A DNA stretch of 64,000 bases from positions 101,387,001 to 101,451,000 of the forward strand of contig NC_133161.1 of the NCBI RefSeq assembly GCF_040802235.1. Reading direction: 5' to 3'. The stretch is from Manis javanica (Eukaryota > Chordata > Mammalia > Pholidota > Manidae). Under the pieces are notes generated by a model. It saw only the letters and a program-made list of their open reading frames with translations, made no database searches and was not told where the DNA came from. The translations under genes and the position numbers were made by a program. Below are positions 49,101 to 60,101 of the stretch, piece by piece. Numbering within the stretch: the first letter of the stretch is position 1; every line of letters begins with the position of its first letter.

Positions 49101-50330
49101 TTATGGCAAAGGGGCAGAGCAATGGTGTGGTTAAGAGCAGAGCCCAGGGAGTCAGCTTTCCCAAGTTAAAATCGCAGCTCTACTACTCAGGAGGTACCTC
49201 TGACTGTTGCTGGGGGAGTAAACCGAGTGAACATCTGAAGAGAATGCAGACCAGAGCCTGGCCCCAGAAGCACCTCCCAAGTGTTGGGTATTTTTATGGC
49301 CAGTGAAGCCCTTTGCTCCAATTGAGTTGCCCTGATTCCAGCTTGTGACTGAAAGCAACCCATCCTGTTGGTGGTGTTTCCGTGTGCATATTCCTTAGCC
49401 TTGCTATTTAATAGAGAGGCACATGCTTTTATTTGCATGGACTGTTGGCATTTCAAATACAGAAGATACAGGCATACAGGTTGCCTGGTTTCAGTTTCCT
49501 TTACCCTTTCTCAGCCCTTGGTTTTCCTTTCTTGGACACCTGTAATGGTGGAGAATTTACTACCCTGAAAGAAAGCACATTCCATTTGCTGACAGGCTGA
49601 CTTCTAAGTTACCTATGTTGAAAATCATTTGGTCCCCTCTGTGTCACTCACTCTTTAGAAGTACAAAGACTCCAAGTTAAAGTGAGTGTAAATTTAAAGA
49701 CAGCTGTCAGGTCCTCTCCAAGTCTTTCCCCAGCATCCTTCCATTCGTAACCCTCCTCACATGACTGGGTTCCTCTCTGACGATGCTCAGGGCTCTCTCC
49801 ATCTAAGTGGTGGGGCCTGGATTTGGTCTCCACATGTTGAACACTTTTGGACAAGCGTGGTCTCCTGGAAGTGAGCCCACTCTTTTTCCTTCTCCTTCGA
49901 CCACCCACTTCACATCTCTGCTTTGTGGAACCACACGCAAGTGTCTCTAAAATGACAGTTCCAAATGTATCCAGTTTATCCAAGCTACTTATTCTTAGTG
50001 CTTTCTTACTAGTTGTTTTCTGTTACCACAAGCATACATGAGAACAGGCAACACAGAAGGACAGAGGAAACAGATTTTGATATTGAATGCAGAAGTAAAG
50101 GAAACTATGTCTAACATTTGATATTTGGGGAATTACATGATTCAGAAAAGCAATAAAACAATCCTTACATAAAAGGTCATCAGACAGTCTCCATCCCTTC
50201 CCTCACACGTAGGCTTTCTGAATAAAATATCAGCAAGATCAGTTTCTGGTTTGCCGACTCTGTGGGTCTCCTAAGTGAGGGCACAGGGATGAGGTCAATG
50301 GATAGTTAAACCTGCCTTGCCTGGGATCTT

Positions 50331-50464
50331 CTCCCCTTGTGATGATCTAGGGGCCACTTGGCGACATCTCATCTCTCCTTTTTGTCTTGGGCATTTCTAC
50401 AGGCTCCTTGGTAACTGGCATGTAGTCAGCCTGACCTTTCAGGGAGTTTTGATGTTTGCCATAT
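50331..50464 (+). repeat. 134-bp direct repeat, copy B
   Basis: Identical to 47571-47704. This copy lies directly left of the LTR-like element, with no spacer of recognisable origin. Either copy could be the source. Confidence 0.97.
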
Positions 50465-50469
50465 TTGGG

Positions 50470-51240
50470 AGAGGAGGCCTACGATTTTGCAGGAGATAGC
50501 CTTGCTGAGATACAGTGAAAACTATATACTTGGTCTTGTCCCTGGTACCTGACACAGAGCTCCTAAATCCCATGGAATGTGTGGGTGACAGGAGCCTCTT
50601 TTGTTCTGAGTCATCTCTTGATGGGCCCCTAAATTGGGTCAGGAAGGGGACGGGCACCAGAAAGACCAAGGCATGATTAGCGGGAACTTTCAACCCAATC
50701 CCCCAACCTCTGGGGAGGAAAGGGGCCACTGATTGAGCTCATCGCCCATTCATTTAATCAATCGTGTATGTAATGGAGCTCTGTAAAAACCCCTAAATGA
50801 CAGGGTTCAGTTTCCAAGTCAGTGAACAAGGGAGGCACTATCGGACGGTGCATGCAGAGAGGGCACAGGCGCCCTGCATCCTCCCCCATCCCTGGCCCTA
50901 TGCATCTAGTCTACGACATTGCTCCTGAGTTGTAGCCTTTGTAATAAACTAATAAACACAAAGTGACTTCCAGAGTTCTGCGAGCTGTTCTGCAAAGCAC
51001 TGAACCTGAGGAGGGGGTCGTGGGAAGCCCCAGTTTATCACCAGCTGACCAGAAGTACAACAGGCCCGGACCTTGTGACTGACGTCCGAAGTGGGGGCAG
51101 TCTGTGGCTCTGAGCCCTTAACCTTGGGATCCGACACTGACTCCAGGTAGATAGCATCAGAGGGCTGGAGAGGGGGTGGGCAACGTGCCACTATTCAGTG
51201 CCAGGAGGGAAAAAACTTCTCATTTGGTGTCAGGTGTCGT
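50470..51240 (+). mobile_element. LTR-like element of an endogenous retrovirus
   Basis: Landmarks resemble a common mammalian ERV LTR: 'tctgtaaaaacccctaaatgacagggttcag', 'gttgtagcctttgtaataaactaataaac' with AATAAA near 50943, 'gaacctgaggagggggtcgtggg', 'actgacgtccgaagtgggggcagtct' and 'ccaggtagatagcatcagag'. It reads in + orientation with no viral genes beside it. The family is not named, and both ends are approximate. Confidence 0.65.
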
Positions 51241-51639
51241 GAGGAAAAGCAGTTTTCTTGGTTGTCAGGATCTTAGTTGTGTCCAGATCCATCCGGGATT
51301 TTCTCAGCACTAAGTAAGCAGGAGGTGCTGGTGGTCAGGAGACAGCAGAAGTAGGCAGAGCCTCATCTAGTTCTGGCGCCAGCAGCAGTCTGCCCACTAT
51401 GACACCAGATTGAATATATACGTTGATAAAAATGCTGTATCTTGATGGAAGGTTAGGCCGAATAATGCAAACCTTTAAAAATGTCTCCACATTGAGCTAT
51501 TTGAGGATTGTCTGGTTGGGGTCACTACCGGAGGTGAAAGATAGGTTTTCCCTATAGGGAATGGATTTCCTCACTGCCAGTTATCCTGAGAAATGGCTCA
51601 TTATGTAGAGCAGACAACCTATTTGGCAACACAGGTAAG

Positions 51640-51850
51640 TGGGCAAGGGTGTGGGTGCTAGAGCCAGCTGGCCTGGGTTCCATCCCTTGCTCAGCCACTA
51701 ATTAGTGGTTTGACCTTGGGACAGGACAAGTCATTAAACCTCCCAATGTCTCAATTTTCTCATCTGCAAAATGGGAATGATTGAGAAGTTTTAAATAAAA
51801 GTTAATATTTTAAAAATATTCACAAGAGTGCTTGGCATGGATCAAATGCT
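51640..51850 (+). repeat. MIR SINE
   Basis: A well-preserved MIR: 'gctagagccagctggcctgggttccatccc', 'ctcagccactaattagtgg', 'tttgaccttgggacaggacaagtc' and 'ctcatctgcaaaatgggaatgat' occur in consensus order. Confidence 0.9.
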
Positions 51851-52640
51851 GTGAGTCTGTGTGTTAAGTACCCTGGAGGCAGTGCTGCTTCTAGGCTGGG
51901 TGGTTTGGGGTCTGTGGCTGTGATGGAGAGGCCTGGAGAGTCAGGAGCAGCAGTGAGCTGCCAGGATTCACTTAGAAATGAGCCAGATGTCACTCAAGCT
52001 CTGTGTCTGCTGGGTCTACACCTAAGCTGATGTTTTAGAATCTCTGCCCAAAATATACGGCCAGTTCAGAGAGAGGAACTCCTTTGTTATTCAGTTGCCT
52101 GCCAGGGCACAGCTGTGCACACCTCCCTGCCACATCCCTACCACCACCTGCCGCCCAGCCTCCTGCCTCAGGCTCAAGTCTCAGGCATCTTCCCAAAGTC
52201 CATCTGGGTGCAGCTGAGCAGAGGGCTGGCATTGGTGGCTTCGGTGACTCACTTTGGAGTCCTCACAGAGATCTTAACACAGGAGCACACTCAGATGTAA
52301 ACAGGCTCATTGTAAAACTTAGGCACCTTGGCTTCAACTCAATGATGTTAGTGCTCAACACCCTAATGCATGGCTCAGTGACCCATCCCATGTCCTCACA
52401 CCATGATGGAAGTCAGGTCTGGGTCATTGGTGGGTAGAGAACAAAAGACCTGACCATGTGAGATGGGGACTACATAGCATCTGATGTAGTCCCAGATTTC
52501 TGAAGAACAGGGGTAACTCAGTTACATTTACATAGATATCAGAGGTCTTTGACATTCAAGTACACCCACTGGGAACCTCAGCACACCTTCTGAGGGTGCT
52601 CTCAATAGCTCTGTAGTCTCCAAAGGATTATCTGGGGATT

Positions 52641-52713
52641 AAAATACATGTGTTTCTCCTTCATAAGATTGCATATCAAAAATGGCTTAATTTAAAAAAA
52701 TACACGTGTTTCT
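52641..52713 (+). mobile_element. 39-bp L1 3'-tail insertion with 17-bp TSDs
   Basis: Two 17-bp near-identical flanks (52641-52657 and 52697-52713) differ at one base, a T/C change at a CpG. They enclose 39 bp (52658-52696) whose first part, ccttcataagattgcatatc, matches the extreme 3' end of the L1 at about 19,965-20,000, and whose right end is A-rich. This is the layout of an extremely 5'-truncated L1 retrotransposition event. Confidence 0.8.
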
Positions 52714-52939
52714 ATGAGCAAAACTATTACAAATAAGGACAGGTTACCTGAGTAAATACTTCACCTTATTGGTGTTTATAGTTATAAGAAGAGTCTCCAG
52801 TTGCTTAAGTGTGACACCAAAGGGCAGAGGGACTGACCAGATGAGGAAGCCCAGGCCCCGGAAGTTAGTGTCTTTCCTATCACACCAGCACTACTTGATC
52901 TCTGATTCTGACCTTAGTTCTTCACAAGTTGGAGTCATC

Positions 52940-53025
52940 TCCAAATATAACTTGTGCGTTGTTGATGCATCTTGAACAGTGTCTGATGTACAAGGTACTC
53001 AATAAACATTTGTTGAATAAGTGAA
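52940..53025 (+). repeat. L2 LINE 3' end
   Basis: The run 'gaacagtgtctgatgtacaaggtactcaataaacatttgttgaataagtgaatg' (about 52973-53026) is a good match to the L2 3' terminus. Confidence 0.75.
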
Positions 53026-53140
53026 TGTTGTTTTAAAATATCCAAAGATACCATAGCTTTGGCTATTTTGAAAGGATAAGTCCATATTAACAATATGATA
53101 CAATGTAGAACCAAAGAATGCTTACCAGACACAATTACCA

Positions 53141-53538
53141 TTGCACTTTAAGTTGTTTATTAAGCACTAAGCCACATGACAGAACAACTTAAAGATCACC
53201 ACTAGAATCTCAAGTCCCACAATCATAGACGGCCCTGAAAAATATTTCAGTGAGCCTTCCTACCCTGAATACTTTCAGAACACAAAACCCCATGATTTGT
53301 TTAACCAGCCAAAAACATTGCCAAATGATGAAGCAAAGCTGTATCCACTGGGATTAACTTTTCATGTAGCAAATAATGTTTCTTCATTGATAAGAGACTG
53401 AACAGACATAATCACAAGCTTCTGGATAACTTCAGAGAAAGAAACGTGAGGCCACAGGCTCAATTCCATGGAGCCAGGCTGGTATTTGTTTTCCTCTCCT
53501 TCCAGCTTTCAGATAGACTTCTTTTCGACTTTTGATCT
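53141..53538 (-). other. DDC: DDC terminal exon (exon 15), 3' UTR
   Basis: The minus strand has a strong acceptor (TTTTTTTCCCTGTAG) ending at 53539, then AGATCAAAAGTCGAAAAG and about 400 nt to an AATAAA at 53161-53156. Several stretches parallel the human DDC 3' UTR as remembered: ATCAAAA near the start, CTGAAAGCTGG, 'gttatccagaagcttgtgatt' and, at the end, a 'catgtggctta ... aataaacaa' block. The stop codon lies in the preceding exon, so this exon is wholly untranslated. The size fits the roughly 400-nt last exon reported for human DDC. Confidence 0.88.
53156..53161 (-). terminator. DDC: DDC poly(A) signal AATAAA
   Basis: Canonical hexamer on the minus strand within sequence matching the end of the human DDC mRNA as remembered. 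Cleavage is expected about 15-20 nt beyond, near 53,140. Confidence 0.8.
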
Positions 53539-55273
53539 CTACAGGGAAAAAAATAACATGAATATGTGGCTATATTAAAAAATGTAAAGAATCATATTCT
53601 GTATACTTCTCATTAGGATTCAGAGAAGGAATGTAATATTTCTCAAGGGAGATGGAGGCACTGTGCAATATAGAAGAGTCTGAACTGTAAGAAATGATTT
53701 TACTGCCAACCCGGCTTCTCTGCAACACATTTTATCAATGTCCACTAGAATCTGCACCCTGTTTTCTACCCTCTGTAAGATAGGATAGTTCCTTCTTTCT
53801 CTCAGAAGTCTAGCCATGGGAATTTGATACAATAACCTAAAAAAGCACAAGTAAACCAAGGTGTTAGGATTGTCAGTGCTGTAATTAATCTGGCCCCCAG
53901 AAGTACATGTATTATGACTTACTCTTGTATCTTATATTTAAAAAAATGAACCCCATCTTTACGGAGTTGATAGCAAATATAATGACTCCACAGTAATTGT
54001 GACTTCTGTCAGAAATGGGACCTTGTTTCCAATAACTTTTCAGACCTAGGGCACCTCTGTAGTTGTGGGCATATGGCACAGAATCCTGAGACCGTGATAG
54101 GGCTCACCTGCCGGGGTAGGTGCAAACACAGGAAGTGCTAGTCAGAGCATCTGCCTGGCGTGGGTCATTTTGTGTATACTTCCCCCCCCCACACTTATCA
54201 TAGAGAAGTAGAAATGTATGAAAATATGATCTCTCCCTAATGCATTCCAGTGAAGCTCACGCTATACCTCTGGAGTTGCTCTGGGCGGGCGGGCCCCTTG
54301 GGAAAGGTCCTTGTTGTACCAGGAAAAGTGTCTGGTGTTTCTGGTCATACTTTGACTGGGAGGTGGATCTTTGACCTCACAGCCATGGAAAGTCCTCTCA
54401 CATAAAGTGTAATTTTTAAATCTTTTATGTTTTGAGCACTGTAATATTTAAGGTATTCACAAATAAAATTAAGAGCAAAGACAGCGAAGTGTATGCAATC
54501 AGTACCACACACTTGGGTTCTACATCCACCGTAGGTTATCATCACTGGGCCAGGGGAAATGAGAAAGAAGAGAGATAAAGGGAAGCAGAAGTTAAGGGAG
54601 GCAATCACAGAGGTACCCCTTCACTATCCTCCCCCAAAATGGGTGCAAAGAGAAAAAAGACAGACCTCCAAAAGGATGACACTCTTCACATAAAAGACTC
54701 TTAAGATTGTTGTGGCTCCAACAGACATGATGTTCGAGACCTTCCCTTTTGCAAATGCTGCATTTGTGTGAAATGTTTTCCCTGCGAGCTAGCTGCATAC
54801 AGTCCTCAGGTTGCCTTAACCCACGTGGGCTAAGTCCCTCACCACTGCAGGAAGGCCCAGAGTCTAAATATGCCCTTTCTCCAAACCATCAAGAAGTTGG
54901 CCCTTTCTGACAGTAAATCACCAGTATGTCACATTGTCTTTGTGATGTTTCCACTGAGTGCCATTTATCTACAGTTTTCCAGCTTAATATATAAGTCTGT
55001 TAGCTACTGAGTTGCCTTTATAAACACTGAAGAAATCTGAGGGAAAATTATAGAAATACAGGACTGACAGCCTCATCTAAAAGAATACAAAATAAAAACT
55101 TACCTAAGTTTCTATGGAACCATTACAATCCATGGCCTCTTTCACCTCTCTAGACTCCACAGAAGATGGTGTTACCTTCCCCTTTCTACAGTGGAGGAAA
55201 TCCCATCCCAGCAGGATTGAGTGACAGAGCTGGATGGCAGCGCCTCTGCAGACACTCACCTGCAGCCACTCAC
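53539..55273 (-). other. DDC: DDC intron 14
   Basis: This intron separates the last coding exon from the 3'-UTR exon. It has a C-run at 54183-54191 and no clearly recognised transposon. Its donor region contains two tandem GCAG/GTGAGT sites (see exon 14). Confidence 0.8.
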
Positions 55274-55492
55274 CTGCAGTGCCAGTGCCTTTTATTCCTT
55301 CTTTGCTCTCATCAGGTCGGAGGCCAGCTCTCGGATATGCTCCCAGGCCCGCTGCACATGAGTAGATTCCACAGTGCGAGAGCAGATGGCAAAACGCAGC
55401 ACAAACTTCTCTCGGAGGTGACATGGAACCAAGTGGATTTTCTTGGTGCTGTTTATTCTTTCCAGAAGACTTTCATTCAGTTTGTTGGAACC
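55274..55492 (-). CDS. DDC: DDC last coding exon (exon 14) with stop
   Basis: This exon encodes the C-terminus of aromatic L-amino-acid decarboxylase, the cytosolic PLP enzyme that converts L-DOPA to dopamine and 5-hydroxytryptophan to serotonin. After the CCCCTTCAG acceptor the minus strand reads [14 protein letters not shown], then [20 protein letters not shown] and [22 protein letters not shown], ending at TAA (55292-55294). It matches human DDC closely apart from the last few residues. Coding is 55292-55492; the exon runs 18 nt further to a GTGAGT donor at 55273. A second identical donor lies 14 nt beyond, at 55259. Because the stop is within 50 nt of the junction, either form should escape nonsense-mediated decay. 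Confidence 0.96.
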
Positions 55493-57893
55493 CTGAAGGG
55501 GTCGAGAGAGAGGGGCGGTGCTCAGGTCCCGGAGGACTCAAGCTCCAACGACTCCCAAGGAAGCCCCGCATTCAGCAATGCTCCCACATATGAGGGAGAG
55601 CCTCTTTCCCACTTGCCTTTCATTCACAATGGTAAAACATTCAACCAAGTAACATTTACATGGCCCTGAGACACTGCAGGGCTATTTCTCCATGGTCTAA
55701 TGTGCTGTCAAAAGATGACTTTTCCATGGTCCAGATTTTTTAGGAAAAAGTAAGGATTTCTAGATATATTACCCACAAATTAATGAACTTAAACAACAGA
55801 GCTCTGGTATCTAATGGCACCAATGAAGGGGTCTCATGGAAACAAAAAGAAGAAAGTCTCAGTAACATAGAAAATGAAGCATAATTGAAGTGTAATAGCT
55901 TATTGCTAGAATCTCGGAAAAATGTCCCCAAACTATGGACTGTTGTTGGACCTCCTCTGGAGTGGAGCAGCCAGCCTGGGGCAGGGAGGCCGAGGCCCAC
56001 CGCCCACTGACTGGACCAGAGGGCAGACTTGCACCGTGGAACGGGAACCGGGAAGCTGCCCCTTCATGTCTGGCAGCTGCTGGGAGAGGGGAGCTGGGGA
56101 GGGGAGGTGGTGGAAAACAGACTGAGTGGAGACCAACAGAGGGCTGGCTGAGATAAGGACGGAGTGAAGTAAACCATAGCAATAGCAAAAGTTTAGCTGT
56201 TTTAAGTTAAAGACCATAGTATATGCTGAGGCAGTTGATGATGTAAAGGGCTTGAAATCCAGACTGGAGAGGAATGGGACCAAAAGAAGATAATGACAAG
56301 GAGGTAGATGCAGAGGCAGAAAATGAACCATAAAGCCTTCCCATAATGCATTCCCAGTGGATCTGTGGAATGGAAGAAACGAATCAAATGCCACAAAAGG
56401 AAAGGTGTATTGGCTGAAAAGCACCCAGGTGACCTGAGAGGGAGGACTCACTAGGCTGCACATAAGAGTGGACAGGACCCTGCACAGGTGGGTTTGGGGT
56501 CAACATAAATTATGAAAAGAAAACTGAAGTCTTGACAGCATTGTGCTAAGGGAGAGGAGCTGGTCCCAGAAGGCAGTATGGTGGCAATTCCATTTACAGG
56601 GGCAGAATAGACAAATCCATGGAGACAGAAAGCACATCCTAAGGATGGGGTGGGGGGTTTCTTTGGAGGACGTGATGTTCTAAAATTAGATTTTCATGAG
56701 TCTATACAACTGTGCAGATTCGCTAAAAACCATTAAGATGTGTAATCTAGGTGGGCAAAGTATATGCTATATGGATTACAGCTCAATAAAACTGTTAAAC
56801 ATTGAAAAGTTAAAGTCCTACAGGAACACTGGCACTAAAAACATAAACACAATGACTTCCTGATGGCTAACAAGGCACACTGCCCACACCAGCGGTGAGC
56901 CACCACACGCGGCCACCGGGGGCCCTGCACTTGGGACACCACTGCTCTGGGCCTCTGTGTGCCCATCCAGAACACACAAGACCTCGGCTCCTCTGCACAC
57001 TTCTGCGCTGCTCACCAAGTTGTGTCTCTGCAGATCATGCAGCCCCCGTCCAGCCCCTGCATCGGAACATCAGAAGGCTACTGTCGCTCTGTCACATCCA
57101 GGCTTTCTCGTAACTGATCCCATCATCACCTCAAAGCTCCAAGAGTCAGTGAGGGAAGGAGATGTGAGTGGAGGGCCACTTTGATCACAGCCCTTGACAG
57201 AGCTGGACTACGGCTGCTGCTCCTGGCCACCTCTGCGGGTGGATTCTCCAGCTGCACAGCCATCCCGGCACTGACCAGGCATTAGGCTCTCGCCTAGCTT
57301 TGTTTACAGCAGGGGTGTGTGTGTGCAGTACCTCTGGGGCCCTTTGAGAAATACAGTCATGATGATTTCCAGCAAACAGGTTTATACCCCGGCCACCTAG
57401 GCCCGCTCCCCTCCCACAGTGGACACAGTCAGGCAGCAGAACGAAAGAGCACTGCAGACCAGTGCTTCTCAAAGGCCTAGGTGCACCAGCAACCCGGGGC
57501 CCTTGCTCACAGGCAGAGCCAACCGCCTGCGTGGGGCCTGAGATGGCCTTCTTCACCAGCCCCCAGCCCACACTGATGCTGGTCCTGTGGCCACCCTTGG
57601 CAGGTGCACCTGTAAAAGAACCAGTCCTCAGAGTGCTCTAGGAGCAGAGGTGTGTGGATGGAGAAAGTGGCATGTATTCTAGGGCCAAGGTTCAACCTGA
57701 TGGAGACCAAGCAAACAGTTTCTAAGAAGAGTGTGTATGGAGTATGGTGGGGGGTGGGTGGCAAGGGACACAGCCTGGGAATGAGGGCTGAGTCCCGGGG
57801 TCTTGGGGGGCCAATGCAAGCTCCTGAGCCGAGGTCATGAATGATACCTTCCCCTCCATGACATTCAAAGAATATGAAGAAGACTTAACATAC
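55493..57893 (-). other. DDC: DDC intron 13
   Basis: This intron contains the 3' end of an old L1M element (about 56560-56805), a probable hAT fragment near 57460-57560 and a G-rich stretch near 57740-57760. I see no additional exon. Confidence 0.75.
56560..56805 (+). repeat. Old L1 (L1M-type) 3' end
   Basis: Blocks 'ggggtttctttggaggacgtgatg', 'ttctaaaattagattttcatgag', 'gcagattcgctaaaaaccattaag' and 'ggattacagctcaataaaactgtt' follow the ancient L1M 3'-UTR consensus. Confidence 0.8.
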
Positions 57894-57995
57894 CTTTAGC
57901 CGAAAACACACCAGCCCCAGAGTGACTTCTGCACAGACTTCAAAGCGGGGATCCTGGTGCACCAAAGACTCAAACTCGTGAGACAGCTGGACATG
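57894..57995 (-). CDS. DDC: DDC exon 13
   Basis: A 102-nt, phase-0 exon on the minus strand. The acceptor is CCAAG at 57997-57996 and the donor GTATGT starts at 57893. It encodes 34 residues beginning [12 protein letters not shown] and ending [10 protein letters not shown], matching the human C-terminal domain with a few substitutions. The lysine codon joins directly to the GSNK of exon 14, preserving the reading frame. Confidence 0.95.
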
Positions 57996-60002
57996 CTTGG
58001 GAAGGAGGGAGGACATGGCATGAGTCTCTTCTCACCATTTATGCAGACTAGCCTCCTGGGACCCCATTAGCCCAGTCGTCCCGTTAGCCCACACATCTGT
58101 GACTCAGTCAGGAGCTGACAGCCGTGTCCTCCAGCGTGCACAAGACCTGCTCACCAGCCACTCCCACACAGGTCATGGAGAAACTTGTAACCATGAGAGA
58201 AGGGCTGTCTTCAGAAAAACACCAAGCGTCATCTTCTGTTCAGTAGACTCTTTGTATCACACAGAAACAATCTCATAATTTAAGAATAAACATTGTGAAG
58301 GGTATCTAAGCATCCAGGAAAGACACGTGGCTGACATCTCCTGAGCAGCTCCCTACACCACTGTGGGCCACGTGCTCCATCACACCATCCTCACGATGGC
58401 CTTGCACAGCCAATGCCGTGTTATACCCACTGTGCAGAGAAGGATGCTGAGGCTGGAGGCTAACAGCTGCCCAACGCCAAGCTTCAGTCCTGCACCTACC
58501 ATTGTGGGCTGTTAGCCTATCGTGCTTGCCACCAAGAGATGTGAATCACATTGTACCCATCACATTCAACTGCTTTCTTCTCACAGAACTACCACCTGTT
58601 TGACTTCTGGATGCTCAAGGAGCTCGAAAGCTGATTCAGTGTGTGATCTGAGCACATGCTGGCCCTGGTACCAGTGCATGTGTTGCTCATGTAACCTAGC
58701 ACCTAGCGTGGCGCTTTCACCTGCTGGTGCTCAGAGAGCATCTGAGCCAAGTACTGTGCTCAAAGTGTTCTTGGAACTGAGTCACCATACCAATGAGCTC
58801 TTCCCTGCATGTAATAAACCTGGTGCCACTAGGGGGCACCAAAGACTTTGTGGTGTCAGGTCACTCCCCCACCAATGGAACAGCTGGCGGGGAGGAGGTA
58901 CAGCCTGCCCAGGACAGGTTAGACCATCCCCATACCGCCCCTCCTTGCAAGGCAGGACGGGAGCCCTTCAGAGCCAGCCATGCAGTGTTTTTACTGTGAA
59001 GCAGCTTCATCACACCCAGCTGTCCCTGAACTTCAAGTTGGACCCGTTATGGTGAGATAAATGACTTCCTTTTTCTCCTTTAAGCAAAGGAGCCTGAAAT
59101 CTCATTGTATTTGAAGACATCTCAGACCCATAAACTGGCACGCACACTCCTGCCCTAGGCCTTGACCCCACATGGGTCCTTACAGAGGCCATGTAAGGAG
59201 ACAGACGCCAGCCTGGGAGCCTGCGGCCATTCCACTGTGTCCCAGCTGTACAGGGGCCAAGCTGTGGCCCAGAATGTGAAATGAAGGAAAGCCAGAAACC
59301 ACAGGCTGCCTCGTTCCCATGGAGCCTGAGGACATCTGCCCACCGAGATGGGCCACAGCTGAGGAAGGACCAGCATGCGAGGGACCCAGCTGGAGGTCAG
59401 GCAGGTCTTCTGGAGCTGGCTAACTGGGCAGGCAGGTCCTAGCAGGTATTCTGGCCTCAATTTCCTCAATTGTTCAAAAGCAAAAAAAAAGCAGGGTAGT
59501 GGACTGGGAGGAGGTCACCGGTTCCCACATATTAATGCTCATCACAGCTACCTGGTTCACTTCCTAAAATGGAAGTGGCTGGGGCCACTCCCACGAGACC
59601 AAGGCCATGTATGTGCTGCTGATTAGGGGCATATCCGGGAGCCACTGGGCTAGGTGACACGCATCCCCATCCAGCTCTGTGAGTCTCCCCTGCTGGCAGG
59701 TTTTGGAAAAATCACACTGTGTTCTCACTACTGCCGTTGTTGATGTGACCTCACTGTGAGCAACATGCGCCTAAAGTCCCAGCCAAGTGGTGTTTTCATT
59801 TGAGTCTCTTGCAGCTGAAAACCTGTCATCTTCATGGAAGTGTCTAGAAGATCCATAATCATGCATTGTCTTACATAATCATGCATCTTATAAATACCCT
59901 AATCTCAACAGCCCAAACTATCTCTTATCACTTATTTGCTTATTAAAACATCTTATTTATAAAGTTTAAGCCCTCCCAGATAAACAGTGAAAAAGCAGTC
60001 AC
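57996..60002 (-). other. DDC: DDC intron 12
   Basis: No additional exon is seen. It holds an ancient MIR3/L2-class copy at about 58330-58510; the remainder appears unique. Open frames on either strand are not recognisable proteins. Confidence 0.75.
58330..58510 (+). repeat. Ancient MIR3/L2-class repeat
   Basis: The run 'cctgagcagctccctacaccactgtgggccacgtgc', then 'caccatcctcacgatggccttgcacag' and 'agaaggatgctgaggctggagg' corresponds to the ancient consensus 'gagcacctactatgtgcc ... cctcacaacaaccct ... gaggaaactgaggc'. Confidence 0.55.
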
Positions 60003-60101
60003 CTTGCGGATATAGGCCTGCAGCCCCTCAACTCCATACATCCTAAAAACAAACCACATCTTCAAAGAACGAAATCTTCGACCCAGAGGTAACTGCCAAT
60101 G
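60003..60101 (-). CDS. DDC: DDC exon 12
   Basis: A 99-nt, phase-0 exon. The acceptor TTTTGTTGCAG ends at 60102 and the donor GTGACT starts at 60002. It encodes 33 residues starting [20 protein letters not shown] and ending GLQAYIRK, nearly identical to human DDC. The start completes the flexible catalytic loop begun in exon 11, and the [10 protein letters not shown] segment is among the most conserved parts of the decarboxylase fold. Confidence 0.96.

Larger units (their letters stand above)
46481..53140. other. FIGNL1-DDC intergenic DNA
   Basis: No gene is recognised between the FIGNL1 promoter and the DDC poly(A) site. It holds a perfect 134-bp direct duplication (47571-47704 and 50331-50464), a MaLR LTR (48800-49100), an LTR-like element (about 50470-51240), a MIR (51640-51850), a 39-bp L1 tail with target-site duplications (52641-52713) and an L2 tail (about 52940-53025). 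An overlapping ETS/RUNX-like motif pair lies at 47093-47104, with a further ETS site at 47121-47128. Confidence 0.7.

Noticed and set aside
55166-55669. 167-aa plus-strand frame
   Set aside because: It is the reverse complement of DDC exon 14 plus intron; the minus-strand reading is the conserved enzyme.
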